A DNA stretch of 64,000 nt from Acrocarpospora pleiomorpha (GTDB lineage Bacteria > Actinomycetota > Actinomycetes > Streptosporangiales > Streptosporangiaceae), in assembly GCF_009687885.1 (NCBI RefSeq), contig NZ_BLAF01000030.1:49866-113865 (forward strand). The letters are read 5' to 3'. The notes under the pieces are model-generated. The model was given only the letters and a program-made list of their open reading frames with translations, was not told where the DNA came from and ran no database searches. Below, piece by piece: positions 19,652 to 29,077 of the stretch (position 1 is its first letter; the number at the start of each line of letters is the position of its first letter). The translations under genes and the position numbers were made by a program.

Positions 19652-20539
19652 ATGATCGGTGGCATGTTGGACATCACTGGATTGCGCAAGACCTTTCAGG
19701 ACAAGGTCGCTCTCGACGGGGTGAGCTTCGCCGTACGGCCCGGGGAGATGTTCGGGTTCGTCGGAGCCAACGGCGCCGGGAAGACGACCACGATGCGGAT
19801 CGTGATGGGGGTGCTCAGCCCGGACGCCGGCAAGGTGACCTGGCAGGGCCGAACCCTCGGGTTCGCCGAGCGGCGGCGGTTCGGCTACATGCCGGAGGAG
19901 CGCGGGCTCTACCAGAAGATGAAGGTCGGCGAGCAGATCGACTACTTCGGACGGCTGCACGGGCTATCCCAAGCCGACGCGGCGAAGGCGACGACCGAGC
20001 TGGTGGAGCGGCTGGGGCTGACCGCGCGGCGCGGCGACACCGTCGAGTCGCTCTCGCTGGGTAACCAGCAGCGGGTGCAGCTGGCGGTGGCGCTGGTGCA
20101 CGACCCGGAGGTGCTGGTGCTGGACGAGCCGTTCTCCGGGCTCGACCCGCTGGCGGTGGACGCGCTGACCGAGGTGCTGCAGGAGCGGGCCAGGGGCGGG
20201 GTTCCGGTGATCTTCTCCAGCCACCAGCTGGAGCTGGTCGATCGGCTCTGCGACTCGATCGGGATCATCTCGGCGGGGCGCATGGTGGCCAGCGGGACCG
20301 TGGACGAGCTGCGCTCGGCCGAAGGCCAGCGGCTGCGTGTCGTGGTGCGGGACGCCAAGCCCGGCTGGGCCGACGAGCTGCCTGGCACGCTGACCGTGGC
20401 GGGGGACCGGGAGACCCTGGTCGTGACCGGGGGCGACGATCAGGCGATCCTGCGGGCGGCCGTACAGGCGGGGCGGGTCGAGCACTTCGGGGCCGAGCGT
20501 CCCAGCATCACCGAGATCTTCAAGGAGGCCGTGTCATGA
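19652..20539 (+). CDS. ABC transporter ATP-binding protein (exporter type)
   Basis: 295-residue ATPase with Walker A GANGAGKTT near residue 38, a signature loop LSLGNQQRV (variant of LSGGQ) and Walker B VLVLDEPFSGLD. The C-terminal ~80 residues form the extra domain of DrrA/NatA-like ATPases. The ATG at 19652 or at 19664 (MLDITGLRK) may be used; neither has a strong ribosome-binding site. Its last codons overlap the permease ATG by 4 nt. It is first in a four-gene ABC plus two-component operon. Confidence 0.9.
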   Translation: MIGGMLDITGLRKTFQDKVALDGVSFAVRPGEMFGFVGANGAGKTTTMRIVMGVLSPDAGKVTWQGRTLGFAERRRFGYMPEERGLYQKMKVGEQIDYFGRLHGLSQADAAKATTELVERLGLTARRGDTVESLSLGNQQRVQLAVALVHDPEVLVLDEPFSGLDPLAVDALTEVLQERARGGVPVIFSSHQLELVDRLCDSIGIISAGRMVASGTVDELRSAEGQRLRVVVRDAKPGWADELPGTLTVAGDRETLVVTGGDDQAILRAAVQAGRVEHFGAERPSITEIFKEAVS

Positions 20540-21654
20540 AAAATCACCTTTTTCTGGTTGCTGGGCGGGAGATTCGGGCCCAGGTGCGGACCAAGGCGTT
20601 CGTGATCGGTCTGATCGTCTCAGTGGTGCTCGTGGGGGCTATCGCGTTCGCGCCGAAGCTGCTGGGCGGGCCGGATTCGTACACGCTGGGGCGGGTGCAG
20701 GTGCCGGAGCTGCAGCTGACCACCTTCGCGCCGGATGTGGAGGTCAAGTGGCGGCAGTTCCCGGACGAGGCGGCCGCCAAGGCGGCCGTGCTGGACGGTG
20801 ACCTGGACGCGGCCCTGGTCGCGGGGAACCGGGTGCTCACCGACGGGGAGATCGACAGCGAGCTCGGGGTGCTGCTGCAGAGCGCCAACCGGGAGGCCCA
20901 GATCGGGGCGTCCGGGGTGACGATCACGCCGCTCGCCATGGAGTCGGTCGGCGCGGACACCCGCTACGAGGACGCCCGCCGGGGGATCGCCACGGTGCTC
21001 GTGCTGCTGCTGTTCTTCATGATCATTGGCTCGGTGATGATGGTCGCCATGGGCGTGGTCGAGGAGAAGGGCAGCCGGATCGTGGAGATCCTGCTCACCT
21101 CGATCCGGCCCTGGCAGCTGCTCGGTGGCAAGATCCTCGGGCTCGGCGTGGTCGGCCTGATCAACCTGGCTGCGACCGTGGCCGCCGGTCTGGGCGCGGC
21201 GCTGGTGTCCGGCGTGGCCGCCGACTTCCCGCCCGGCATGACCGGCATCGTGCTCGGCGCGCTGGTCTGGTTCATCCTGGGCTACGCGTTCTTCGCCTCC
21301 TTCGCCGGCGCGCTGGCCTCGCTGGTCTCCCGGCAGGAGGAGGTCGGCAACGTGCTCCAGCCGATGACCCTGCTGCTGGTGGCCAGCTACGGCGTCTCCT
21401 TCTACGCCTCCGCCGACCCGACCGCGCCCATCGCGTCCGTGCTGTCGCTGATCCCGCCGTTCTCCTCGATGGTCATGCCGGTGCGTATGGCAGCCGCCGA
21501 CGTTCCGCTCTGGGAGGTCGCCCTCTCCGGGGCGCTGATGGTGGCGGCGGTGGCCGGGATGCTGGCGCTGGGGGCCAGGATCTATCAGCGGGCGGTGCTG
21601 CGGACCGGCGCCCGGGTCCGGCTGGGCGAGGTCGTCATGGGCAACAAGCCGTAA
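20536..21654 (+). CDS. ABC-2 type permease (NatB-like)
   Basis: 372-residue membrane protein with one N-terminal helix, a ~130-residue extracytoplasmic loop, then about five helices (VLVLLLFFMIIGSVMMVAMG and so on). The cytoplasmic motif EEKGSRIVEILLTSIRPWQLL is typical of NatB/ABC-2 permeases. It overlaps the ATPase gene by 4 nt (ATGA) and is followed one base later by the kinase. Substrate unknown; sodium/drug or lipid-active peptide export are the usual family roles. Confidence 0.88.
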   Translation: MKNHLFLVAGREIRAQVRTKAFVIGLIVSVVLVGAIAFAPKLLGGPDSYTLGRVQVPELQLTTFAPDVEVKWRQFPDEAAAKAAVLDGDLDAALVAGNRVLTDGEIDSELGVLLQSANREAQIGASGVTITPLAMESVGADTRYEDARRGIATVLVLLLFFMIIGSVMMVAMGVVEEKGSRIVEILLTSIRPWQLLGGKILGLGVVGLINLAATVAAGLGAALVSGVAADFPPGMTGIVLGALVWFILGYAFFASFAGALASLVSRQEEVGNVLQPMTLLLVASYGVSFYASADPTAPIASVLSLIPPFSSMVMPVRMAAADVPLWEVALSGALMVAAVAGMLALGARIYQRAVLRTGARVRLGEVVMGNKP

Positions 21655-21655
21655 A

Positions 21656-22831
21656 ATGCCTGAAATGGGAGACAACGGAATCACTCGGGCGCGGCGCATC
21701 GTTCGCTGGATGCTGAACATGACGCTCGCGCTCGTGTGGTTCGTGGCCCTTGTCAGCACCTTGGTCGGAGTCGGCCTGGAATCCGTCTCCCTGGCCCGGG
21801 CGATCGCCACGCTGATCAGCCTGGTGGTGTTCAGCTGGCTGTTCCTGCGCATCACCCGCGCGATCCTGAACCGCTCCTACGCGACCCGCGAGGTCGTGCT
21901 GTCCGGGATCCTGGCCCTCGCCCTCGCCGCGCTCGGCGGCGGCAACCCGACCGGCTGGGGCTTCGTCCCGCTGGGCTGGCTCTCGGTGGCGGCCGTCGGG
22001 GTGAGCCGCAGGAACGCGGTCCTGCTCGGCGTCGGCACCGCCCTGGTGGCCTCGCCCATCATGATCCTGGCCATGCTCCAGGACCCGGACTGGGATGGCT
22101 CGGTGACGGGGGTCGTCGTCGGGGTGCTGCTCTACAACCTGCTGCTGGCCGCAGCCTTCCCGTGGGCCAACCGGCTCTGGGTCTGGATCTGGCAGCTCGC
22201 CGAGCAGGCCCACGTCGGCAAGGAGGCCCAGTCCCGCCTGGCCGTCGCCGAGGAACGCCTGCGCTTCGCCCGCGACCTGCACGACCTGGTCGGCCACCAG
22301 CTCTCCGCGATCGCGGTCAAGAGCGAGCTGGCGGCCCGCCTGGCCGCCCATCCCGACGCCGCCGCGGCCGAGATGGCCGAGGTCAGAGCCCTGGCCAGGA
22401 AGGCGTTGCGGGAGCTGCGGGAGGCCGTGCGGGGCTATCGGGAACTCGACCTGGTGGCCGAGTTGGGCAGCGTCCGCGCCGTCCTGGAGGCGGCCGGCGT
22501 GGACTGCCGCCTGCATCTGCCGTACCGGGATGTGCCTCCCGAGGTGGCCCCGGTCTTCGCCTGGGTGATCAGGGAGGCCGTCACCAACGTGCTCCGCCAC
22601 AGCACCGCCTCGGTCTGCGACATCACCGTCCGCTTCACCGGCGAGGAAGCCGTTCTCGAAGTACGCAACGACGGCGTCACCCCCAAACCGGTCGAGGACC
22701 TGGGCAGCGGCCTGGCCGGCCTGACCGAACGCCTCGCCGCCGTCGGCGGCACGCTCACCGCCCGCCCGAACGGCTCCGGCGAGTTCACCCTGCGCGCGGT
22801 CGCCCCCGTCCTCGCCGGGGTCCCCGCATGA
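21656..22831 (+). CDS. DesK/NarX-type sensor histidine kinase
   Basis: 391-residue membrane kinase. The N-terminal half has about five to six hydrophobic helices. The HisKA_3 H-box is RFARDLHDLVGHQLSAI, and the HATPase domain has AVTNVLRHS (N box) and DLGSGLAGLTERLAAVGG (G boxes). It begins 1 base after the permease stop. Its own stop overlaps the regulator start (ATGA). Sensing by membrane helices with an adjacent ABC exporter suggests an envelope-stress or antibiotic detoxification module, an inference from context. Confidence 0.9.
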   Translation: MPEMGDNGITRARRIVRWMLNMTLALVWFVALVSTLVGVGLESVSLARAIATLISLVVFSWLFLRITRAILNRSYATREVVLSGILALALAALGGGNPTGWGFVPLGWLSVAAVGVSRRNAVLLGVGTALVASPIMILAMLQDPDWDGSVTGVVVGVLLYNLLLAAAFPWANRLWVWIWQLAEQAHVGKEAQSRLAVAEERLRFARDLHDLVGHQLSAIAVKSELAARLAAHPDAAAAEMAEVRALARKALRELREAVRGYRELDLVAELGSVRAVLEAAGVDCRLHLPYRDVPPEVAPVFAWVIREAVTNVLRHSTASVCDITVRFTGEEAVLEVRNDGVTPKPVEDLGSGLAGLTERLAAVGGTLTARPNGSGEFTLRAVAPVLAGVPA

Positions 22832-23421
22832 TCCGTGTCCTCCTCGCCGACGACGAACATCTGGTACGGCAGGCCATCGCCACCCTCCTCGGCCTGGAAG
22901 GCGACATCGAAGTCGTCGCCCAGGTCGGGCGCGGTGACCACGTCAAGCCCGCTGTCACGGAGCATTACCCCGATGTCGTCATCCTGGATGTGGAAATGCC
23001 CGGCATGGACGGTCTCACCGTGGCCGAATCCCTCCCCGGCCAGGCCATGCTCATCCTCACCAGCTTCGGCCGCCCCGGCTACCTCCGCCGCGCCCTGGCC
23101 GCCGGGGTGCGCGGCTTCATCCCCAAGGACGCCTCCGCCGACGAGCTCGCCGCCGCCATCCGCAGGGTGCACGCCGGTGGCCGCTACCTGGACCCCGAGA
23201 TGGCCGCCTCCGCCATGATGGCCGGCGAGAGCCCGCTGACCGACCGCGAGCGCGACGCCCTCGCCCTGGCCGCCGGGGGTGCCGCCGTCAGCGAGATCGC
23301 CACCGCCCTCCACCTGACCGAGGGCACGGTTCGGAACTATCTCTCCAACGCCATCACCAAACTCGGCGCGGGCAACCGCATCACCGCCATCCGCGCGGCC
23401 CAGGACATGGGCTGGATCTAA
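22828..23421 (+). CDS. NarL/DesR-family response regulator
   Basis: 197-residue regulator. The receiver begins MIRVLLADDEHLVRQAI, with the acceptor Asp in VVILDVEMPGMDG and Lys in GFIPKDASADEL. The C-terminal LuxR HTH is SPLTDRERDALALAAGG to GTVRNYLSNAITKLG. It overlaps the kinase by 4 nt. It probably autoregulates the ABC operon upstream. A hairpin ~190 bp downstream may end the operon. Confidence 0.93.
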   Translation: MIRVLLADDEHLVRQAIATLLGLEGDIEVVAQVGRGDHVKPAVTEHYPDVVILDVEMPGMDGLTVAESLPGQAMLILTSFGRPGYLRRALAAGVRGFIPKDASADELAAAIRRVHAGGRYLDPEMAASAMMAGESPLTDRERDALALAAGGAAVSEIATALHLTEGTVRNYLSNAITKLGAGNRITAIRAAQDMGWI

Positions 23422-23612
23422 CGAGTTCTTGGCGCGCCACGTCGGTGGAGGGCCCCGGTCGGGCCGTCTCGTGTGCCATTGTGCGATTACGGAGCGTGAT
23501 AGCAGGCTTCGCTGAAGGGACGCATGCCATCAGGCAGTTGCGCGCTTTTCGCGTGTGTTGCCGTCCTTGCGGGATCTGAGCCCGGGCCTAGGTTTCGGGC
23601 CTTCACATATGC

Positions 23613-23640
23613 TGGCCCGCCTCCTTCGGGAGGCGGGCCA
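23613..23640. terminator. bidirectional hairpin with UUCG loop
   Basis: TGGCCCGCCTCC (23613-23624), TTCG, GGAGGCGGGCCA (23629-23640): a perfect 12-bp stem between the plus-strand response regulator and the minus-strand TetR gene, which ends 6 nt away. A TTTTT run adjoins it on the minus strand, but on the 5' side of the stem. Confidence 0.8.
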
Positions 23641-23645
23641 AAAAC

Positions 23646-24260
23646 TCACCGCGAGAACGACCGGCGGAACACGTGCACCGCGGACTTGATGATCACCTCG
23701 GTGGACGGCGGATGGTCCGACACCACCCACTCGATCAAGAGCTCGGTGATCGCGCCGATCAAGGCCAGGGCAAGGAGGTGCAGTTCGGAGGGCAACTGCA
23801 CGGGCAGATCGCCGACCGAGGATTCGATGATCTTGGTGAACTCCGTGACCGCGCGCTGCCGGGCGCCGCTCAGCACGTCACCGGCCCGGCGCACCTCCAG
23901 GTGCATGATCCGCGCACGTCGCTCGTCCGCGGTCACAAATCTGACATACTCCGTGATTCCCGCCACTATTCGGGCGTCCAAATTGGGTGGCGCCTGATCG
24001 ATCGCTTTGATGATCGATTGCAGCGTCTCCTCCACGCAGCGGTCGTAGACCGCGCGCATGAGTGCCTCCCTCCCCGAGAAGCACTCATAGAAGGCCCGGT
24101 TGGAGATCCGCGCGGTCGCGCAGAGCCGCTCGATCGTCGTCGCGTGAAACCCTGGGTTCGCGAACAGTGTGTACGCAGCCAGGATCAGCCGTTCTCGCCG
24201 ATCGGCCAACCGTTCCTCAGCCGTCATCCCCCGATAGTCCCGTCCCGCCAAAATTTTCAC
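23646..24260 (-). CDS. TetR/AcrR-family transcriptional regulator
   Basis: 204-residue repressor-like protein. The N-terminal HTH lies in ERLILAAYTLFANPGFHATTIERLCATARIS with the family's NRAFYECFSGREALM; residues listed here identify the fold only. The C-terminal ligand domain is not diagnostic. It lies 71 bp downstream of, and on the same strand as, the aldehyde dehydrogenase gene, so it may be co-transcribed with and control it. The ligand is unknown. Confidence 0.9.
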   Translation of the reverse strand: MKILAGRDYRGMTAEERLADRRERLILAAYTLFANPGFHATTIERLCATARISNRAFYECFSGREALMRAVYDRCVEETLQSIIKAIDQAPPNLDARIVAGITEYVRFVTADERRARIMHLEVRRAGDVLSGARQRAVTEFTKIIESSVGDLPVQLPSELHLLALALIGAITELLIEWVVSDHPPSTEVIIKSAVHVFRRSFSR

Positions 24261-24331
24261 CTCACGCCGTCATGGCCCCCCAGAAGCCACCATTATGGAC
24301 GCAAGATCTTTTTTGTGGAAGTATCGGAAAA

Positions 24332-25813
24332 TTAGCCTCTTCTACGACCATGAAGTAAGGTCACGAGCTTGACAAGCCGGTCAAGTTCGGCTGGTGTTCG
24401 CGCGAACGAGGTCAGGTTCATGCCGGGCATGGCGAAGCGCTGCCGCGACACCGCCTTCGGCCTGGTGAACTCGCGCAAGCCGTCCGCGCCGTGGATGCGC
24501 CCGAACCCCGACTCGCCGACCCCGCCGAACGGCAACGCGGGCACTCCGGCGAACGAGATGATCGAGTTGATAGCTGTCATCCCGGTGAGCATTCGCCGCG
24601 CCAGTTCCATGGCGCGCTTCCGGTCCCCGGAGAAGATCGTCCCGGCCAGCCCGTACGCCGAGGCGTTGGCCTTCTCCAGTGCTTCCGCCACGTCGGCGAC
24701 CCGCTTGACGGTTACCGTGGGGCCGAACGTCTCCTCGCGGACCGCGCGCGAGTCCTCCGGCACGTCCGTCACGATCACCGGGTCCACGAACGGGGCCCGT
24801 ACCGACTCGGGGCCGCCCACGATCGCCTTCCCGCTTCCGGTGGCGTCGTCGATGTGCCACCGGATGATGTCCAGCTGTCCGGGCATGGTGATCGGTCCGT
24901 AGTGCTCCCCGGCTTTCACCTGTTGCGCCCGTTTGGTGAGCTCGCGCAGGAACTCGTCGTACACCGAGTCCACCGCGTACACCCGCTCCACGCCCACGCA
25001 GGTCTGCCCGGAGTTGGACATCGCCCCCCACAGGGCGGCGTCGGCGGCGGCGCCCAGGTCCGCGCCCGCGTCCACGATGAACGCGTCCTTGCCACCGCAC
25101 TCGGCCACCATCGGGGTGAGGTTCTGCGCGCAGGCCGCCATCACCCGGCGCGCGGTCGCCGCGGACCCGGTGAACGCGATCTTCTTGACCCCCGGGTCGC
25201 CAGCCAGCGCCGCGCCGGTTTCGCCGAGCCCGGTCACGGCCTGGAACACCGGCTGCTCCGGCACCGCCTCGGCGAACAGCTCGGCCAGCAGCACGCCCAC
25301 GCCGGGGGTGTACTCGCTGGGCTTGAAGACCACGGCGTTCCCGGCCGCCAGCGCGTACCCGATCGAGCCCATCGGCGTGAACACCGGGTAGTTCCACGGT
25401 CCGATCACGCCGATCACGCCCAGCGGCAGATACTCCAGCGTGGCGGCCATGTTCATCGCCACCAGACCGCTCGCCACCCGCCGCCGCCCGAGCACCTTGG
25501 CGGCCTTCCTGGCGGCCCAGTCCAGATGCGTGATCGCCAGCGCGGTCTCCAGGATGGCGTCGCCCTCCGGCTTGCCGGTCTCCTGGGACACCATGGCGAC
25601 CACGCGCGGCAGGTTCCGCGTCAGCACCGCCTTGTAGTCCAGCAGCCGCCGTTTCCGCTCCTGGAAGCCCAACTCCGCCCACCACCGCGCCGCCTCCGTG
25701 GCCCGCTCCACCGCGGCTCGTACGGCTGCCGCGTCGTGCCGCGGATACGAGGCGAGCACCTCGCCGGTAGCCGGGTCTAACGACTCGAAGGTTTCCAGCT
25801 CAGTGAGCGACAT
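24332..25813 (-). CDS. NAD(P)-dependent aldehyde dehydrogenase
   Basis: 493-residue ALDH-superfamily enzyme that oxidises an aldehyde to its acid. Visible are GVIGPWNYPVFTP (cofactor/oxyanion Asn region), KPSEYTPG, FTGSAATARRVM, the general-base Glu in VAECGGKDAF, and the catalytic Cys in SNSGQTCVGVERVY. The glutamate segment has CGGKD rather than the commoner LGGK, as in succinate-semialdehyde/medium-chain-like branches. The exact substrate is undetermined. It is likely co-transcribed with the following TetR gene. Confidence 0.92.
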   Translation of the reverse strand: MSLTELETFESLDPATGEVLASYPRHDAAAVRAAVERATEAARWWAELGFQERKRRLLDYKAVLTRNLPRVVAMVSQETGKPEGDAILETALAITHLDWAARKAAKVLGRRRVASGLVAMNMAATLEYLPLGVIGVIGPWNYPVFTPMGSIGYALAAGNAVVFKPSEYTPGVGVLLAELFAEAVPEQPVFQAVTGLGETGAALAGDPGVKKIAFTGSAATARRVMAACAQNLTPMVAECGGKDAFIVDAGADLGAAADAALWGAMSNSGQTCVGVERVYAVDSVYDEFLRELTKRAQQVKAGEHYGPITMPGQLDIIRWHIDDATGSGKAIVGGPESVRAPFVDPVIVTDVPEDSRAVREETFGPTVTVKRVADVAEALEKANASAYGLAGTIFSGDRKRAMELARRMLTGMTAINSIISFAGVPALPFGGVGESGFGRIHGADGLREFTRPKAVSRQRFAMPGMNLTSFARTPAELDRLVKLVTLLHGRRRG

Positions 25814-26005
25814 GTCGGTATTCCTCCTGCGGGCACGATAACGCTAGTAACCCCGCACTTACAACAGCGCCGACCCTCGGCCGAATCGGCGAAGGTGAGG
25901 GCGGGCAGCGGGCGTATTCGTGCGCGAAATGGCCCCTGTCGCCTCGGCTCAAGGCGACCAGAACCTTCTACGATCGTTCCAGCGAACCTCAACGGGGAGA
26001 CCTGG

Positions 26006-28453
26006 GTGGCCGATTCTGACAGGGATGAAACCGCTGCGCCCTGGGGCAACGTACCTTCACGCAACCCCAGGTTCACGGGGCGCGAGGATCTGCTCGCCCA
26101 ATGGGATTCCGACAGGGATGAAGCCGCCGCGCGGACGGTCTGGGGCAACATACCTCCACGCAACCCCGACTTCATCGGGCGCTATGAACTGCTCTCCGCC
26201 GTGCGGGCAGGGGGCGAGGCCGGGCCGCTCGCCCTGGTGGGAATGGGCGGTGTCGGTAAGACGCAGATCGCGGTCGAATACGCCCACCGATATTCGAGCG
26301 ACTACGAGTTGATCTGGTGGGTTCCCGCCGACCAGTTGCCATTGCTTCACGGCGCGCTGGCGGCCCTCGCTCCTCGCCTTGGCATCGCTGACGTTCCGGG
26401 CCGCAGCCAGGAGGATGTGATCGACGCCGTGTGTGAAGCGTTGCGGCAGGGCATCCCGTACCGGCGGTGGTTGCTGGTGTTCGACAACGCCCATGAGCCG
26501 GAAGACCTCCAGGATTTGCTGTCGGCAGCAGGCGGACATGTTCTGGTCACCTCGCGCAACCGGCGGTGGAGCTCACACGCCACCGTGCTGGACGTGGACG
26601 TTTTCTTCCGTGCGGAGAGCTTGGAATTCCTCCGGCACCGGGTCCCCGGAATCGATGACGACGACGCGCACCGGGTGAGCGACGAGCATGGCGACCTGCC
26701 GTTGACCCTGGAGCAGGCCCGTGCACTCATGGGAGAGACGGCGACGAGCATCCAGGCATACCTCGACGAGATGCGCGAGGAGGCGAGCAAGATTCTCGCG
26801 GAGGGAACTCAGCTCGAATACCCGCTGCCGTTCGGAGCAGCCTGGAATGTCTCGCTGGCGAGGATCAGCCGACACGTGCCCTTCGTCGCGATGGAACTGC
26901 TCCATCGGCTCGCCTACTTCGGGGCGGAGCCCATTCGGCTCGACCTGATCACCAAGGGTCGTCATGTGCTGGCAGGGTCCGAGCTCAGGAATGCGATCAA
27001 AGATCCCGACCGGATGACTAACACGCTCCGCGCAATCGAGCGCTACGCCCTGGCCTGGGTTGACGACTCGCGGCGGACGATCCAGATGCACCGCCTGATT
27101 CAAGTCCGGATCATGAACGAGCTCTCCGCCAGCGCGCGCAGTGCTGCCCAGCAGGATGTGCACCTACTGCTGGCCGCAGCGGATCCGGATCGGCCGGACG
27201 ACCGGGACAGCTGGGAAACATACGACGGTCTGCTTCGGCACATCTATCCCAGCAGGCTCATCGAGTCCGACGAACCGGACGCACGCAGGCTCGTCACCAA
27301 TATGGCTCGGTTCCTCCTCGTCAAGGGCGACCTGAGAACGTGCGCGGACTGGATCGACGATGCGCTTGAGGAATGGGAACAGACCACCCCGGAAAACGAC
27401 CCGCAGCTGCGGGCACTGCGGCGGCTCAAGGCGAATCTGCTGCTAACCCAGGGCCTCCACCATGAGGTCGTTTTCGGGGCCAACCACATGAACACTGAGG
27501 AGGCGCTGAGCAATCTGGTCGTCGACAAGGTGCCCGCCGCGGAATATGAGGACGCGTTACGTCGCGACCAGCGGAGTTACGACATCCGCCGCGATCACTA
27601 CGGCACTGAAGTCCATCCAAGCGTCGCGCTCAGCGGCACTGCCATCGCCCGTGACCTGCGCCTGCTCGGCCGTTACCGGGAGGCCCGCGAACACGGTGAG
27701 CGCATGTTCGCCATTTACCGGGACATCGTGGACCAGGGCATGATCCCCGTGAACCACCTCGATGTGCTCAACCAGGCTCGGGAACTGGCCGTCGCCCGCC
27801 GTATGGCTGGATGGTCCTACCAGGCGAGGGACCTCGCCCTCGACGTGTACGACAAGTACCACACCACCTACGGCGAGGATCACCCCGGCACTCTCGCCGC
27901 CGAGCTGAGCCTGGCCAACTGTTACCGGGTGGTGGCGAACTACGACGCGTCCTCGCAGCTCGTGACGGATGCCGCCAGGAGATGCGCCGAAGTCCTCGGC
28001 CCGCGTCACCCGTGCACGCTCGGCGCGACGATGAACGCGGCCCTCATGCTGTACGTGCGGGGTGTACTACCCACGGCCCGGGCGCGGTTCGACGCGACCT
28101 TGGCGGAATTCGCCACCGTGTTCGGTGTGCGACACCACTACACGTTGATGTGCTCCATCAATCTCGCCAGCACATTGTCCGGGCTGGGGGAGTGGGAAGA
28201 AGCACGCCGCATCGGTGAACGAAGCCTGGAGGCTTTGCGTGAGGTCCTGGGCGAGGACCATCCGCTCACCTTGGCGTGCGCGGTCAATCTGAGCCTGGAT
28301 CTCCGCATGGTGAATGAGTTCGAGCGCGCCGCGGAACTGCATGACGATGCGATCGAGCGCCTCATTCGAACGCTCGGGCCGGACCATTCCGACGTCGTCG
28401 TCGTAGCTGAGCACCACCGGCTCGAAGTCGACTTCGAACCCCCGGCCGTCTGA
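26006..28453 (+). CDS. NB-ARC/TPR STAND ATPase, FxsT-like
   Basis: 815-residue STAND protein. The GTG at 26006 has GGGGAGA 6-8 nt upstream; a longer frame to 25895 lacks a site. The N-terminus carries WGNxPxRNPxFxGRxxLL, the entry motif of NB-ARC proteins annotated with FxSxx-COOH peptide systems (FxsT), here duplicated in tandem. Walker A GMGGVGKT is near residue 79, Walker B is WLLVFDNA, the sensor is VLVTSRNR and the GLPL-like motif is DLPLTLEQA. The C-terminal ~270 residues hold about four ~42-residue TPRs of the GEDHPxTLxxxxNLA type. No radical SAM enzyme or FxSxx-COOH precursor is seen in the window. It could be a signalling or defence ATPase. Confidence 0.85.
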   Translation: MADSDRDETAAPWGNVPSRNPRFTGREDLLAQWDSDRDEAAARTVWGNIPPRNPDFIGRYELLSAVRAGGEAGPLALVGMGGVGKTQIAVEYAHRYSSDYELIWWVPADQLPLLHGALAALAPRLGIADVPGRSQEDVIDAVCEALRQGIPYRRWLLVFDNAHEPEDLQDLLSAAGGHVLVTSRNRRWSSHATVLDVDVFFRAESLEFLRHRVPGIDDDDAHRVSDEHGDLPLTLEQARALMGETATSIQAYLDEMREEASKILAEGTQLEYPLPFGAAWNVSLARISRHVPFVAMELLHRLAYFGAEPIRLDLITKGRHVLAGSELRNAIKDPDRMTNTLRAIERYALAWVDDSRRTIQMHRLIQVRIMNELSASARSAAQQDVHLLLAAADPDRPDDRDSWETYDGLLRHIYPSRLIESDEPDARRLVTNMARFLLVKGDLRTCADWIDDALEEWEQTTPENDPQLRALRRLKANLLLTQGLHHEVVFGANHMNTEEALSNLVVDKVPAAEYEDALRRDQRSYDIRRDHYGTEVHPSVALSGTAIARDLRLLGRYREAREHGERMFAIYRDIVDQGMIPVNHLDVLNQARELAVARRMAGWSYQARDLALDVYDKYHTTYGEDHPGTLAAELSLANCYRVVANYDASSQLVTDAARRCAEVLGPRHPCTLGATMNAALMLYVRGVLPTARARFDATLAEFATVFGVRHHYTLMCSINLASTLSGLGEWEEARRIGERSLEALREVLGEDHPLTLACAVNLSLDLRMVNEFERAAELHDDAIERLIRTLGPDHSDVVVVAEHHRLEVDFEPPAV
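26012..26194 (+). repeat. in-frame tandem duplication at the NB-ARC protein N-terminus
   Basis: The segment 26012-26095 and the segment 26105-26194 both encode DSDRDExAA, then WGNxPxRNPxFxGRxxLL. At DNA level they share GACAGGGATGAA, TGGGGCAAC and CCACGCAACCCC-like blocks, with a 6-nt insertion in the second copy. This indicates a local duplication that kept the frame. Confidence 0.8.
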
Positions 28454-28459
28454 TCGAGC

Positions 28460-29077
28460 TCACAACAGGCCGCGCCCCAGCGCCGTGGTCACGGCGGCGG
28501 TCCGGTCCGAGACGCCGAGTTTGCCGAAGACGCGGAGCAGGTGCGTCTTGACCGTGGTCTCGCTGATGAACAGCTCGCGGCCGATCTCGGCGTTGGTCAG
28601 CCCCCGGGCCACCAGGGAGAGCACCTCGGTTTCGCGCGGGGACAGCGAGTCCGCCACCGGCGCGCGCAGCCGGGTCACCAGCTTGGTGGCGACCGACGGG
28701 GACAGGACGGTTTCGCCGCGGGCGGCTGCGGAGATGGCGCTGAGGAGGTCGGCGCGGGAGGTGTCCTTGAGCAGGTAACCGGCAGCGCCCGCTTCCACGG
28801 CGCGAACGATGTCCTGATCGCTCTCGTAGGTTGTCAGCACGATCACCCGCGCTCCGGGGCGATCGGCCAGCATCCGGGTGATAGCGCTGACGCCGTCGCC
28901 GCCGGGCATGCGCAGGTCCATCAGGGTCACATCGGGCTGGAGCTCGCGGGCCCGGACCACCGCCTCGTCGCCCGACCCTGCCTCCCCGGCGACGGTGATT
29001 CCCGGGTCGGCGTCGAGCATGCCGCGCAGGCCCTCCCGCACCACCGGGTGGTCGTCGACGATCATCACGCGGATCAT
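28460..29077 (-). CDS. NarL-family response regulator
   Basis: 205-residue response regulator. The receiver is MIRVMIVDDHPVVREGL, with acceptor Asp in VTLMDLRMPGGDG and Lys in YLLKDTSRADL. The LuxR HTH is DSLSPRETEVLSLVARGLTN to TTVKTHLLRVFGKLG. It overlaps the kinase stop by 4 nt, and is last in the minus-strand operon ATPase-permease-kinase-regulator. Its stop is only 6 nt from the convergent NB-ARC gene's stop, with no obvious terminator, so antisense overlap of the transcripts is likely. Confidence 0.94.
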   Translation of the reverse strand: MIRVMIVDDHPVVREGLRGMLDADPGITVAGEAGSGDEAVVRARELQPDVTLMDLRMPGGDGVSAITRMLADRPGARVIVLTTYESDQDIVRAVEAGAAGYLLKDTSRADLLSAISAAARGETVLSPSVATKLVTRLRAPVADSLSPRETEVLSLVARGLTNAEIGRELFISETTVKTHLLRVFGKLGVSDRTAAVTTALGRGLL

